From NCBI GenBank assembly GCA_015179025.1, contig WHUX01000022.1, forward strand, positions 434,001 through 498,000: a stretch of DNA of 64,000 nt, in the 5' to 3' direction. The notes below the pieces were generated by a model, which was not told where the DNA came from, made no database searches, and saw only the letters and a list, made by a program, of their open reading frames with translations. This DNA is from Terfezia claveryi (Eukaryota > Ascomycota > Pezizomycetes > Pezizales > Pezizaceae). Numbering within the stretch: position 1 is the stretch's first letter; every line of letters begins with the position of its first letter. A program made the translations under genes and the position numbers. Below are positions 45,179-56,173 of this stretch, one piece after another.

Positions 45179-45528
45179 CATACTTCCGCCTTGCAATAGG
45201 CGAGGCGGCGTCATCATATCCGGCATATAACGTTAAACAAGATGTATAATTCCACTTTTGAAGATAAATGGCTCCTCGTATAATACGTATTATCCGAAAA
45301 AGTGGGTTGCCAAGATATTCGTATTATACGGCCGAATAAATTAACTTAATACCTATATCATTTTCGATAATCATGCCATTCCACTTGCAGACGTTATCTA
45401 TTTATCTTTCCACGGCATAAATATGCATGTAATATTCCCCGTAACCTGCAATTGATTCAGCACGACTTGCTGTATGTATAAACTATGTGCAGTATTCGTA
45501 GCCTCGTACCCAGGCTAATATTTTTGTG

Positions 45529-45582
45529 GTTCGTGACCTCGTAACTCCCCCCATATACAACAGACTGGTTGCTACGAGGCTA
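45529..45582 (+). repeat. 54-bp dispersed repeat, copy 2
   Basis: Second copy of the unit at 41,779-41,832, same orientation, with CCTCGTAAC / GTTGCTACGAGG inverted arms. Nothing else from the neighbouring LTR fragment at 41.8 kb is shared here, so the 54-bp unit seems to be its own small repeat. Confidence 0.6.
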
Positions 45583-45765
45583 CAGTATGCGCTTGGGGAG
45601 GGCAGTTGCTGACCCCTCCTTTAGAGCGTGCTGAAAGCAGTAGTGATTTTATTGCAAAATCCCGTTATCCTTTCAGCATAATCTGGTTCTTTCAGCAAGA
45701 GGCCATCGCTTATCTAGTTAGGTATAGGTGCATTTCTACTACAGTACAGCAGGTAGTACGGTTTT

Positions 45766-46156
45766 AGGTACCTACAAAAGTTTCTTCGCACTCTACTGGA
45801 ATCCCACACGAAATAAAATGCTTACAAGGGATTTAAGGCAAAAAATACAGCAGGTTGTAAGAATAGAACCCATTTCCCCCACCCGAAAATGCAAAAAAAT
45901 GCATTGGCGGCTTACAGTAAATTGTATGGGGGAAAATAATTTCCCAACCTTTCAGGTTTCCGAGGAGACTTCAAAAAAATTCACCAGTTAGCTGGAGGGG
46001 CTACTCCAGGTGTATGAAAAGCTTTCATATAAAGCTCAAACTCAATCTGAAAACAAGTGCCCTCAAATTTCCTAAGATAAATGCAATTATGTAGGTATTT
46101 ACGAAGGGCACTTTTGCTGGGATTCCAGTGTAATGCGAAGAGGTTTGTATACACCT
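45766..46156. mobile_element. Possible degenerate MITE, about 390 bp
   Basis: 45,766-45,806 and 46,118-46,156 are imperfect inverted repeats (about 40 bp, sharing CTTCGCA and ACTGGAATCCCA). The outer ends both read AGGT...ACCT. No target duplication is clear and there is no gene inside. A short hairpin (ctggaggggctactccag) lies near the middle. Confidence 0.5.
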
Positions 46157-46425
46157 TCAGAGCGAGTTTGATAGATTCCGCAACAAATCGTTATTCATTG
46201 CAACATGCTGGTGAAAAAAAAACTCTTGTATAAAGAACAGTGTGGCTGAACAGAAAACTATATTTGCAATCTGATATTATGCAAAAAATTCGAAATACAT
46301 CTTCTAATACTTCTGTATAGACTTAGTAAATTCATCAGGAATCTCAGTTGGCGCCATATTATGCACTGAAACACTGAATGGGGAAAAATTGGGAACTTAT
46401 ATCTAATCACTGGTCTCTTCATTCA

Positions 46426-47292
46426 TTAATTCAGCTCGAGCCACATGTCATCCTCCAAATAACATTCGCTATTATCCGGGGCAACTGAATCTTTGAATCC
46501 GGCTGTGGTAACCTCATCTTGGATACTATCTAGGAAAGACTTGTACGCCCGCCATCCTGCATCAAACTTTTCGTTATAAACGCAGAGCTTACCAAACTCT
46601 ATGAGCTGATTGTAAAATTTCTTGCTGCGGAGGTCGCGGTACGAGGAGATGACCGGGGCGTGCTTGTTCAAAAGGTCGATAGTGTCCCTGTGCCTTAGCC
46701 ATTGCATGACGTTAGGTGGGACCCCCTCTAAAATACAAACGGTCCATCTTCCTCCTTGGCCACTATACCTGTCCAACTGTGCGCCAACTACGACATCACC
46801 TCCATCACCGACAATATAATCAGTATCAACTGACGTCGTCCATTTGCCCGCGCAGTCCTCCATAATCTTGATGTTGACCTTCAGACTCTGGGTGTAGGCC
46901 TTCTGACCCTGGGTGCAGTCGTTCAGAGCCTTAAGTAGAGCCTCATTGTAAGCGATCCTGAAGGCATGCTTGAATTTCTGTTTGAGTTGCCGTTCGAGTG
47001 CGAAGAGGCTAATACTGCAGCGAGAACGCCGTTCGAGTACGGTGATGCTAATATTAGGGCGAATATGTGCCTGTTCGAATGCCCATGTATTTTTATCGTC
47101 CACCTTTATTGTTTCGTTTCCTCCGAGTCTCGATTGAGTAACCAGTACAGCATCGTGTGTCGTGGTATCATCTTCACTTTCTATCGGTTTGACAAGATTG
47201 CAATAGACTCGAATCTTCACATTCCTTGTTGCGATCCTCCTTGACCACACTTCGATCTTTCGATAATTCCTCTTTCCTGCCTTGGGAGGCAT
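46426..47292 (-). CDS. Hypothetical protein, 288 aa
   Basis: An intact single-exon frame from ATG 47292. The basic N-terminus (MPPKAGKRNYRK) precedes an ordered mixed alpha/beta-looking sequence and an acidic C-terminus. A Gly/Asp-rich segment (YIVGDGGDVVVGAQLD) lies near residue 165. No family, signal peptide or membrane segment is recognised. Its intactness in a decayed neighbourhood favours a real gene. Confidence 0.6.
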   Translation of the reverse strand: MPPKAGKRNYRKIEVWSRRIATRNVKIRVYCNLVKPIESEDDTTTHDAVLVTQSRLGGNETIKVDDKNTWAFEQAHIRPNISITVLERRSRCSISLFALERQLKQKFKHAFRIAYNEALLKALNDCTQGQKAYTQSLKVNIKIMEDCAGKWTTSVDTDYIVGDGGDVVVGAQLDRYSGQGGRWTVCILEGVPPNVMQWLRHRDTIDLLNKHAPVISSYRDLRSKKFYNQLIEFGKLCVYNEKFDAGWRAYKSFLDSIQDEVTTAGFKDSVAPDNSECYLEDDMWLELN

Positions 47293-48028
47293 GATCGTCT
47301 ATCGAATAATCTTTGGGTAGTAAGAAGCTTCGTGATACTATCCGCTTACCTACTTAGGCCGGCTTGGATCCAATGGTGTGGTTTAAGAGTCTCTGGTTGG
47401 TTATAGTCGAAATATACGGTAGTCAGATTAGTTGGATGAACATATTCTCAACGAGGAGATAGCCCCAATACTTATAAGCATTTCTTGTGATGAAACGCCC
47501 ACGGCCAGACATATTACTTGGCCTTGTCATTGAAATAACGTCAAATATAACATGCTCTAGATTCCATTATAGTTCCTGCCAGCAATAAAAATAGAGTGCA
47601 TCATTGTGTAACTCATAATGCCTTCCACGACAGCTTGATTGCCTGCAAATCCCCTGCCGCAGTCTTCAATAATAGTTACAGCCTGGGCTATTCTGGTATG
47701 GTGTCTAGATTTGGCAATGGCCCAGAACATATATATTCCATTACACTACTAGGTAGGGCGTAACTAACTACTTACACATGTGCCTTCATAGCGCTCCGCC
47801 CTTGGCCCACCAAGGTGGCCAAAGGTGGCCAACACTACCATCCCAAGACAAATCCAAGGTTGTATCAGGAATAGATGTCTAGCATCAACACCAGCCTTAC
47901 GAGGGCAGCATGTCAAGAGTATCCAAGTCAGATGCCGCTGTTCCATACCCCAAGTATTGTATTCCCTTTGTCATGTATTGCGTTTCTGTAGTACTCGCGG
48001 AGAACACTATTAAATAGCTACCTAATAC
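47293..48028. other. Intergenic, no gene seen
   Basis: Upstream side of the 288-aa gene. Only short frames; no repeat partner in the window was noticed. Confidence 0.4.
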
Positions 48029-49011
48029 CTACAGTGCTAGCCTATGTCCTGGCCAACACCTTGCCATACCCGAGTATCGAAACAAAATCCAGACAGTCCT
48101 CACCCACTCGACGCCCGTGAAGGCTTGAATTTGCGAAAAGATCTGAGACTGTGGCACCATGAATACAAGGGCATCCCCTAATTCTGGCGTAAATAAGCCG
48201 ATCACCATGCTATAGAAGATAAAATTTCGATTGTCTTCTGTCACGGCATATATGCTGGACCCACTGTCCCCCGATATCGCAAATGGTCCCTTACTCCAAC
48301 TGGTTGACTGAATCACTTCCACAAATGATCTCATAATATTTGGACCAACCCGCAACCTTCTCTGCTGACGGGACTGGTACATCCTTTGACGGAGATTTCT
48401 AACTTTCGCGTATTCACTTGCCCTGCTGTCCAGCCGGTCGCCGCCCCATCTTTAAAGCATATTTTATTGGGCATATCCTGAAGGTCGACGGCACCGAATA
48501 GGAGTAATGAGTATTTTTGGGGAAAAAAAAAAATGAAGGTCGACGGCTCCAATGACATGGCCACGGAAGTTTGTACTCGTGCCTAACAGGGGTTCCCCTT
48601 GGCGCCTTCGTTTTCACTCCGCCGCCAGCACTCGCTCCAAGGGGAACCCCTGTTAGGCACGAGTAGCAGACATTCTGCTATCAAGATTGCACGCAAGTAC
48701 ATATAAGGAAATCTTCAAGCTTATGCCATTGCCCATTTGTGCCACACAGAGTGAGGGATGATACTGACTTACGCCCAATCCTCCCGCCAACTAGCGACAT
48801 CCCGTCCAAGCCTACCAGCAACAACATATCCACAAGCCTGTTCTGCTACATGTACCCATGGACTGGCGCTGGTTGGGTTTAGCAGACCCAATCCTTTCAG
48901 TTGGTGGAGCTGTTTCAGGATGTCTAGGCGCCCTGGGGTGGTGATGCCTACCAACTCCACGTCCTCAGCAGAACCAGAAAGAGGTTTGGAGTAGTTTTCA
49001 AAAAAGTACAC
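48029..49011 (-). pseudogene. Serine-protease-like (PA clan) gene relic
   Basis: Minus-strand fragments in order: an upstream piece (49011-48769) with no named domain; a piece with KDGAATGWTAGQVN (about 48.45 kb), resembling the K-x-G-x-T-x-x-T-x-G segment of fungal trypsin-like proteins; then ISGDSGSSIYA (about 48.27 kb), the GDSG box holding the catalytic Ser. The frame changes between the last two pieces (about 48.38 kb), and an 88-bp perfect-arm palindrome is inserted at 48.6 kb. The catalytic His and Asp regions cannot be placed. Most likely a dead gene. Confidence 0.5.
48576..48663. mobile_element. 88-bp palindromic mini-element with TA flanks
   Basis: Perfect 27-bp inverted arms (CTCGTGCCTAACAGGGGTTC at the outer end; 48,576-48,602 and 48,637-48,663) around a 34-bp spacer, with TA on each side (48,574-75 and 48,664-65). 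It looks like a foldback MITE in the protease relic. Confidence 0.8.
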
Positions 49012-50309
49012 GAGCCTCTCACCACATGGGCAGCAGTGAGAAGGTAGAGCTGGCTAGATTGGACCGTTCCCACAGTGCTGTTGGTCTAAAATATAATCCA
49101 GCTGACCCCTTGGATTCTTGTCCCAACGGCCAGCCCAATTGATGCTCCGATCCGAATTCGTCTCTCGTGGCCGTTGCCCTCGGTGGTGCAGGTAATTCCC
49201 TAAGGTCCTGTCTCGTTGTAAGTAGCTCTACTCCGGCTACCCCACCCCCGAGGAGGTTCGTCGCTCTCGAGAGTGGATCTGACACAGAGGCTCCACGAGA
49301 CAGGCCACAAAACCAACCTCGCACCAGAACAACCGATAGCGTGCCCTGAGGGGATTCGAGAAAAACTTTCTCACCATGACTAACCAATAGCACGGCACAA
49401 AGCACAGCAAAATCAGAAGAGAACCCTATCCTTAATTCAGTGAGGCCGATTGGACCTATACAACTTGGCTGGTGAGGGAATTGAGTCATTCGTCCCCTAC
49501 TTCGTCGCTCAAGGGACAGAATGGCCTTCAAAACCAGGTAAAGACCACTACCAGGTAAAAGGCTGGCGACCCATTGTGCTATCAAACACGGTTGGTAAGT
49601 TAGCGGAAAAAATTATTGCCGGAGAGCTTCAGAAATCAGAAGATGACTTCACTGTTTCAAAACCTTCAATATGGGTCCAGGAAAGGTAGATCAGCAATGG
49701 ATGCTATGATGCTGACAGTAAATAAGGCCGAAAGAGCACTGGCAGAGGGAAGGCAGGCAACACTACTTGGAAAAATATTGTCTCTGCTTTCAACAGTGCT
49801 CGGAAGGAAGATGTTGTCAAAGCCCTACAAGGAACACCCGAGAGTAAGAAGTGGGCACTAGCAGTCAAGCAGTTCTTAGAAGAAAGACGGTTCAAGGTAT
49901 GGTGGAATGGGAGAGAAAGAGGAGAGGCACAGATGAATCAGGGAACACCTCAGGGCAGTTCTCTTTCACCTGTACTTTGGCTCATACATATAGCCATCCC
50001 ATTGAAAGAGATGGACAATGCCCTTCCACTTCAGCTACCTCGCCTTCGTACATCCTATCGCCTAGGTGAACTAAGGATCCGCAATACCATGACAGACATT
50101 TTCAGCTATGTAAATGATGTCAACCCCCTCGTCGTCACAACGGGCTTGAGCAAGAAGGAACACAATGGAGTAGTTCAACAAGTTGACAACCTACTCGACA
50201 TTGCGGCTGCAAGGTATCACTTGAGATGGGACAAGGAGAAGGAGACACGTCTAGACTTCAGAGGTTCCGGCAAGCATGGCAAACCCATCAAGACTCTAGG
50301 GATCACGGT

Positions 50310-50811
50310 TTTTTTTTTTTTTTTTTTAAATACTTGATACTCCTATGCAGCTCCAACGAGGAGCTATGAGGAGCCACGCGGAAGCCCGGTGGATTCAAGG
50401 GAGAGGCAAGTTAATCTGCCAATCCCGCGCAAAATAAATACATATAAAGGAGCGAGGCCCCCTGCTGTCATTAACGGACTGGCCGATGACTCGGGAGCCT
50501 GACTGAGCCTCGACCCCAATAATCCGCAGAACTGGAAGGACTAAACAAGAGAAATAACTCTTGGACTTAAAACAAAGGGAACTCGTGGTAAAAGGTATCC
50601 GTATGACGAAAATATAGCTGAACTTAGATTAACTCTCCATATAATAACCCGAAAAAGGCCTCCTCCTCTCTCCAGACTGGCTCGTCTAGCTCCTCCCAGC
50701 TCCCCCTGCCTCCTAACAGGCCTCCGCGAATTCGGTTGAAGCGTGGGCAACTGAAGACTATGTGCTCTCCAGTTTCGGTGGGGTGGCCGCATGGGCACTC
50801 TGCTGATTCCG
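50310..50811 (-). mobile_element. Nested LINE insertion, 5'-truncated, with 13-bp target duplication
   Basis: A minus-strand LINE tail inside the plus-strand LINE. A T run at 50,309-50,327 (plus strand) is its poly(A) tail. The coding end has a zinc-finger pattern CPCGHPTETGEHIVFSC (near 50.78 kb). TAGGGATCACGGT is duplicated at 50,297-50,309 and 50,812-50,824. Only about 500 bp survive, as expected of abortive target-primed reverse transcription. Its 3' UTR shares ggcaagttaatctgcca with the LINE at 14.3 kb. Confidence 0.9.
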
Positions 50812-52156
50812 TAGGGATCACGGTAGACAGGACACTGAACTTCACTATACACATCAATATACGTACTTCAAAGGCGGCCTCTCTCCTAGCAGTGATGGAG
50901 CGGCTCTCCAACAGCAATGGAGGTATTAGTAGTAAGTCAAGCAGAGCCATGTATATTGATCCGTCCAGTCTTCACATGAGGAGCAGAGCTCTAGCATCGT
51001 TCCGGACACTATAACAGGCTCAACACCTTCAACAGGCTGGAATACCGAGCTCTAAGGAAAATCACAGGGGCCTATTTCGGGAGCAGCCACCAAAAGCTAG
51101 CTTGGATTGCGGGAGTGGAGCCCTTGGAGTCGAAACTGGACGGTTTAGCCACATCCTGGACAGTGAGGGCGGTCCGTACTGGCGACATCAATGTCCGGAA
51201 AGAGCTGGAAGTGATTACTCCAGGCAAAACAAGATAGAACGATAGAAGGGGCCAGGTCAACATTGTAGGCCCCATTCATGCAGCTTTTACCAGACCGGGG
51301 CAGAGCCCGAAGAACTCTCATTTGGAGACCGAGATGATTACCGCGAGTCCCCACTTGCAGCCATTGATATCCTTCCAATAGACAACTTCAGGTCCGGCAA
51401 CAAGAAGAAGTGGCAAAAGGAGCTTGACAAGGAAGCGGAGGAAGGGTGGTCAATGATATTCACTGATGGTACTGGTGGAAAGAATGGAGAGGTGGCAGCG
51501 GCAGCTGTAACACCTAAAATAGCACAGGGAGCCTTTCTAGGGACTCTAGCAACAGTAGCCGATGGAGAGGAAACAGGACTAGTACTGGCCCTCAACACTC
51601 GCCTAAATAAACTTCTCGTCCTCACCGATTCAATGGCAAGTTTCCAAGCTCTTCGAAACTTAGCTAAAGGAGGTCCGCCCAGATCTGGTATTGAGAGGAA
51701 GCTCAAGGATGTACTCGCCAGACGTGCACCCCTAGTAACAGCAAATAGGCTGGGTCAGGAGCCACATCGGCATCCCAGGGAATAAGAAGGCAGACAAGCA
51801 AGCAGCTTATGAGTCGGCGCTAGGTAGGGCGCATTGCTGGCAGCAGGAGGATGGCCACAGCAGCAGGCATAGGGGCAGTGACGAAGGCTAGCAGAAAGGT
51901 CCAAAGGTCGGAACCAGGGTTTGGTGCGAACCGTGTCCTATGGCACAGGCAGGCACTCGCCGCATATACTTGGTTACGAACCAACGGAGGGCCCCTCAAC
52001 AGCTGGCTGTTTACCATTAGAAAGACTGACTCGTCAGCATGCCCGCACTGTAACCACCCCACCGAGAACGGATACCACATCACCTTTCACTGCCGCCAGT
52101 ATTACAAACAACGCTACCAGCTCATTGGGACTGCCTCTACTTGGGAACAGTATTTG

Positions 52157-52435
52157 GGTCGGGCCGGCCAGTCCGGCCGTCAAGCAGGCCCGGCCGGTCT
52201 GGGCCCGGGTTGAGCTCAGCCGGGGACTGGCCTGACTTATCAGGCCTGCATGCATACCCACAAGAGCAAGTTGTAGATGGACTGGGCGGACTGGGCGGAG
52301 TGGGCCGACTGGTCGGACTGCAGTCCACGAGATAGCCCGCCGGGGCCGGTCCAGGCTGTTTCAGACCAGCACGGACCTCGGCCCTCAGTCCAGGCCCCCG
52401 GCGGACTGAAGGCTGGCCTGGCCGGTTGGTGACAC
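52157..52435. repeat. GC-rich palindromic insertion in the LINE C-terminus
   Basis: About 280 bp of very GC-rich sequence. Its ends read cgggccggccag and ctggcctggccgg (imperfect inverted repeats), and inside are repeats of gactgggcgga. LINE coding sequence stops at YLG before it and resumes (KDNEWDAVEAYFAYLYRHL) after it. A small GC-rich element or an amplified low-complexity tract are both possible. Confidence 0.6.
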
Positions 52436-53043
52436 TGCTTGGGAAGGACAACGAGTGGGACGCGGTAGAGGCATATTTTGCCTATCTATACCGTCACCTA
52501 GCTGGACGGTAAAAGGGGGATCCTCATTTTGTGCTGACGTCAGAGTCCTGTTCATTGTTGTAGGTGACCTTTCGCTCTCCTTGCTTTTCTTTACTAGTAG
52601 AGCCTGTTTGGACCCACCGTCGAGGAACTTATATACTAGTATTGAATGTAGCAAGGATGCTGGAAGCCATTGTGTTGAAATATTGCTGTTTTGTCGCTTC
52701 TTGAGGTTGTCGAAGAGGGGTCATGGGAGGTAATCTTGTGAGACACCAGTTGGGTGCCAAGGAATTGAGTTATCTGTCGTTTTGTTATCTGTCGTTTTGT
52801 TATCTGTTTATTATAGAGTTACCTACGGTCGGTTTGACCGTTGAATCCACCCGGGCTTCCGGGTGGCTCGTCATGCGACCCTTAAGGTTGCGCACACGAG
52901 GAATGAGTTCTTAAAAAAAAAAAAAAAAAAGAAAAGAAAGAATGGCCTTGGTAGAAAGCTCTCATCAAACACGTGGTCATCTGGCCCTCGGTGAATCCGC
53001 TCGAATACGCGTTATGTATTTACTGTTCGGAAGCTATTCAATG

Positions 53044-53337
53044 CTATTTAGTAACTATTTCTCGCAAAACACGGAAACTTGCCTGTGGGAGCATGCTCCC
53101 AAGACGTGCGAGTGCACAGAAGAAGCGATAGCCACTGTAGAGATGTAGCCCATACTGCCTCAGTCCCCACTTTAGTGCACCAAGAAGGGACTCCGTAGGG
53201 TCATCAGCTCCTGGTGCTGTAGCAGTACCGCTAGGTTGTGCAAGAAGGATGATTTCTTCCATAGGCACTGCTGAGTCCGTACTCCCACTAAGAAATTCAT
53301 CAACAGCCCCTCGAAATCGATCAGAGAATGTAGCCAT
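53044..53337 (-). CDS. Small unknown protein, 97 aa
   Basis: A clean frame from an ATG at 53337 with a natural-looking sequence (DRFRGAVDEFLSGSTD; a helical LGALKWGLRQYGLHL). The frame is open upstream without better starts. No family recognised. Confidence 0.35.
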   Translation of the reverse strand: MATFSDRFRGAVDEFLSGSTDSAVPMEEIILLAQPSGTATAPGADDPTESLLGALKWGLRQYGLHLYSGYRFFCALARLGSMLPQASFRVLREIVTK

Positions 53338-54939
53338 CCTGTAGTTTATGTGGCTCAAGGATATGTCGACTGGGAGAGGAAGCCCCGAGTCGAGAGCGGG
53401 GTAACCTCCACTTTCAAAGTTTCGGTTAATTAAAGCGTTATCGCTGGTGATGTAGAAGAGTAACACTGAGGGTAACGAGCATCACCACCCTTCCCCAACG
53501 AACATTCATATACCTCTCCACCCACCCTGAAGCTTCTCAACAACTGCTTCATTGACGCCCAAGCTGCTCAATAGCACATATATCCCATAGCCTCTTATCA
53601 TATAAAAACCGACATCGTGTTTGTGGTTACGATGGGAAACGTGGAACAAGCAAAGATACGTGCTTGCAAGACTAGGTAAAAGGGAGCTGGGAGAGCTTCA
53701 GGGGCGAGCTGGAGCAACAGGTAAGAACTGCTATCACTACACAGTTTCTCTAAAGGTCACGTCCGAGACTGAAGAAACCTTATACAAGTGCTTGCTGATG
53801 AGATGTACAAAGTACTTAACCTATATGATAGAAGTTTAACATATAGTTGGGATTTGAAGAGATACGCGTTTCTGAGTTAGTACTGGAATAGCTTCGCGTG
53901 TGGTACTGTAGTCACTTGAGACAAGCTGGAAATTTCCCTGCAGAATATTAATACTGTACATCAGTAATAAATCAGCAAAGATACCAACTTGGTATCTGCG
54001 TAACTCTATTGCATATATAGACCGAAATACTTCAGAGAAAAAATTAATTTCCGTCTGATAACTACATGCACCGACACCCTTGTAATCTCATTTTTGACAC
54101 AAGGTTGAAAATGACCAGTATGCTACAACGAGCACCCACCAAATAAGCTTCGTAAATCCTCAAACCAAAAACAAGGGGTAAAGTTGTTTGATTTGCACCG
54201 AGTAAGTATATTTCTACGAGTACAGTATAACCACCCTAACAGACTGCAAATATACAAGTCTAAGTATATATGTGTTAGGCAGTTGGCCGCTGACGCTATC
54301 ATGTGTTTACTAGATTCATGTTCCCCCTTCGTCAGCCGTTTCATAATCATGCATAGAAGCGCGCCTATAATATCCGTTAATAGTCTCGATCGAGTCCGTT
54401 AACTGCATTGCAAGGTTCTTTTTTAGGTAGGTACCAGTTCCTGCGACCATGTGACCCAAGAGAAGCGTCAGGGCTGGTAAAATATCGTTTCAGTACCACC
54501 AATTCAGCACACCTGAGCCGGTATGCAGAGGGGAAATCTTCGCTAGGTATTGTGATGGGATGGATGTGACAGCTCGGTCAAATCCACTGGTGGTTACTTG
54601 TCTTAATTCCCCACCACCGGTTCTGTATATGGCCCTGGGGATACTGCTGCCCCGAGATCCGTGATTAGTAGTTGTATCCGCTTTTGTGCAAGTGACAGCA
54701 GAAGGGAGAAATATAAATCGCACAATAGATCTACTGTTCAAATGTCTTTAAAAAGAAACAGCTTCACCATTTCCTCACTTTCCTTCCCTTGCTTTTCATT
54801 CCTTCTGGTGATTCCAAAGTTGAACTTTGGTTTCGCTCTAGAACTCTCTAACAACTTTTCAGCATTGCTAGGTGCTATTCTCTTCCAGTCATTATAGACT
54901 TCCTCCATCTTCTGATATCCATCCGCTTTTTGATTTGAT
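53338..54939. other. Intergenic, no gene seen
   Basis: Only short frames of no recognisable kind. The final 150 bp before 54,940 are pyrimidine-rich, as in fungal promoters. Confidence 0.4.
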
Positions 54940-56042
54940 ATGCCATTCTTTGATCAACCCATTCATGTGCTCTTCGTAGCCGCTCTTGCTGCTACTCAGA
55001 CAACTGCTCATCTCTCTATCTGGCATCCCTGTATGTTTGGCAGCGACCCTGACAATGTCAATTCCGACAACGCATCAAAGCCTCTCGTCGACCGAGACTT
55101 CAAGGGATGGTGGTTCCACGACAACCTTGACAAGCCTCCCAAGGACCCAAATACTACTGTTGATCTTCCCGCTGGTGGAGTGGTCAAGCTCGAAATATCC
55201 AGCAACAAAGCATTAACTAGCATGGGGGGAGGGTTGTTGCCCAACCCAGAGCAAGCACCCGAGCCATGGAAAAATACCGGAAATGGTTGGGGGAGTATGT
55301 AAATCCCGATGATTGGATTAAGTACTGGCTGATCATAGAGGCTGACGTGGTATAGATATGCATGCAAATACTCGTCAAGAAGTTGCCGGTTCTGCTCTTG
55401 CGATAGCGTACAAGTCAAACGCCGCGGATGTCACCCCAGATGACTTTGACGTATTCTCTGTCGTCCATGACTCGCCTGCACGGCAGCTTCAGGCCTACCC
55501 GGTCCCTGCTGGGCTCCCTCCATGCCCAAACAACAAGTGCATTTGTGTCTGGTTCTGGATCCATGACTCGCGCGGGGGTGGTGATGAGATGTACATGACA
55601 GGCTTCCAGTGCAACGTTACCGGTGCTGCCTAGTCCGGTAAAAAGCTTGGGAAGCCGAAAGCCCCTCAGCGATGCGATGGCTATGGCTGGGATGATGCAG
55701 TAAAGGCCCAAAAGGGCAAATGTGTCGTGAGAGCAAAGAGCCCCATGTACTGGAAGAACAGGAGCGTATGAACATGGTTGAACCAGGACACTGGGCACCA
55801 ACATATAGCGACAAGTATGGCTATAAGTAAGGAGCACAGAATGATATCTTTGAGGATGGCAGAATCGACGATGGGTCGGCGGGGACTCTGAAGCCTTCTA
55901 ACTCTACTCTGACCACTCCACCTCCAGTGGCACCGCGCGCTTGTAACCTTACGGAGACAGCTACTGTAACCGAAGGCACTCACAGTGACTGTGCTGAAGG
56001 ATCATCGAGTGCTAAGGGGGTGAGCAAGGAGGCCCATTTTTG
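54940..56042 (+). pseudogene. AA14-like lytic polysaccharide monooxygenase, dead copy
   Basis: ATG 54940, a signal peptide (1-23) ending TTA, then His24, which would be the mature N-terminal copper ligand (HLSIWHP). The second ligand His60 lies in GWWFHDNLD. A 61-bp intron (55,295-55,355, GTATGT donor) joins to MHANTRQEV and GSALAIAYKSN, with CVWFWIHD and a GFQCNVTG end. The frame then meets a TAG after NVTGAA (55,630), a frame slip near 55,763 and a TAA near 55,829, after which it stays open to 56,042. Both stops fit CAG/CAA to TAG/TAA changes. AA14-type enzymes oxidise xylan on cellulose outside the cell; assignment to AA14 rests on remembered motifs. Confidence 0.65.
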
Positions 56043-56173
56043 AGCCAAAGTCGACGAGTGGAGTGTAGCGGAGTATCAGGGTAATTAATTTGGTTGCAAT
56101 TATATCAGGCTATTTATTTCGTTCCTATCTTGTAGCATCTGGATTGATATCTGGACTACTTAGCACTACAGTG

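Larger units (their letters stand above)
49450..52931 (+). mobile_element. Tad1-like LINE, 5'-truncated, with poly(A)
   Basis: Plus-strand ORF2 remnants in order: reverse transcriptase (WRPIVLSNTVGKLAEKI near 49.56 kb; NQGTPQGSSLSP near 49.94 kb; a catalytic box now reading YVNDVN near 50.11 kb), then the nested LINE (50,310-50,811), then the connection (GSSHQKLAWIAGVEPL near 51.1 kb), RNase H (FTDGTGG, TDSMA, 51.46-51.63 kb), a CCHC finger (CPHCNHPTENGYHITFHC near 52.06 kb) and a C-terminus resuming after a GC-rich insertion (stop near 52.51 kb). A 3' UTR with a 17-bp duplication (ttatctgtcgttttg type) ends in A18 (about 52,914-52,931). Many frame changes; inactive. Confidence 0.85.

Noticed and set aside
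49019..49585. A 188-codon minus-strand frame
   Set aside because: It lies largely antisense to the start of the LINE and shows no recognisable domain.
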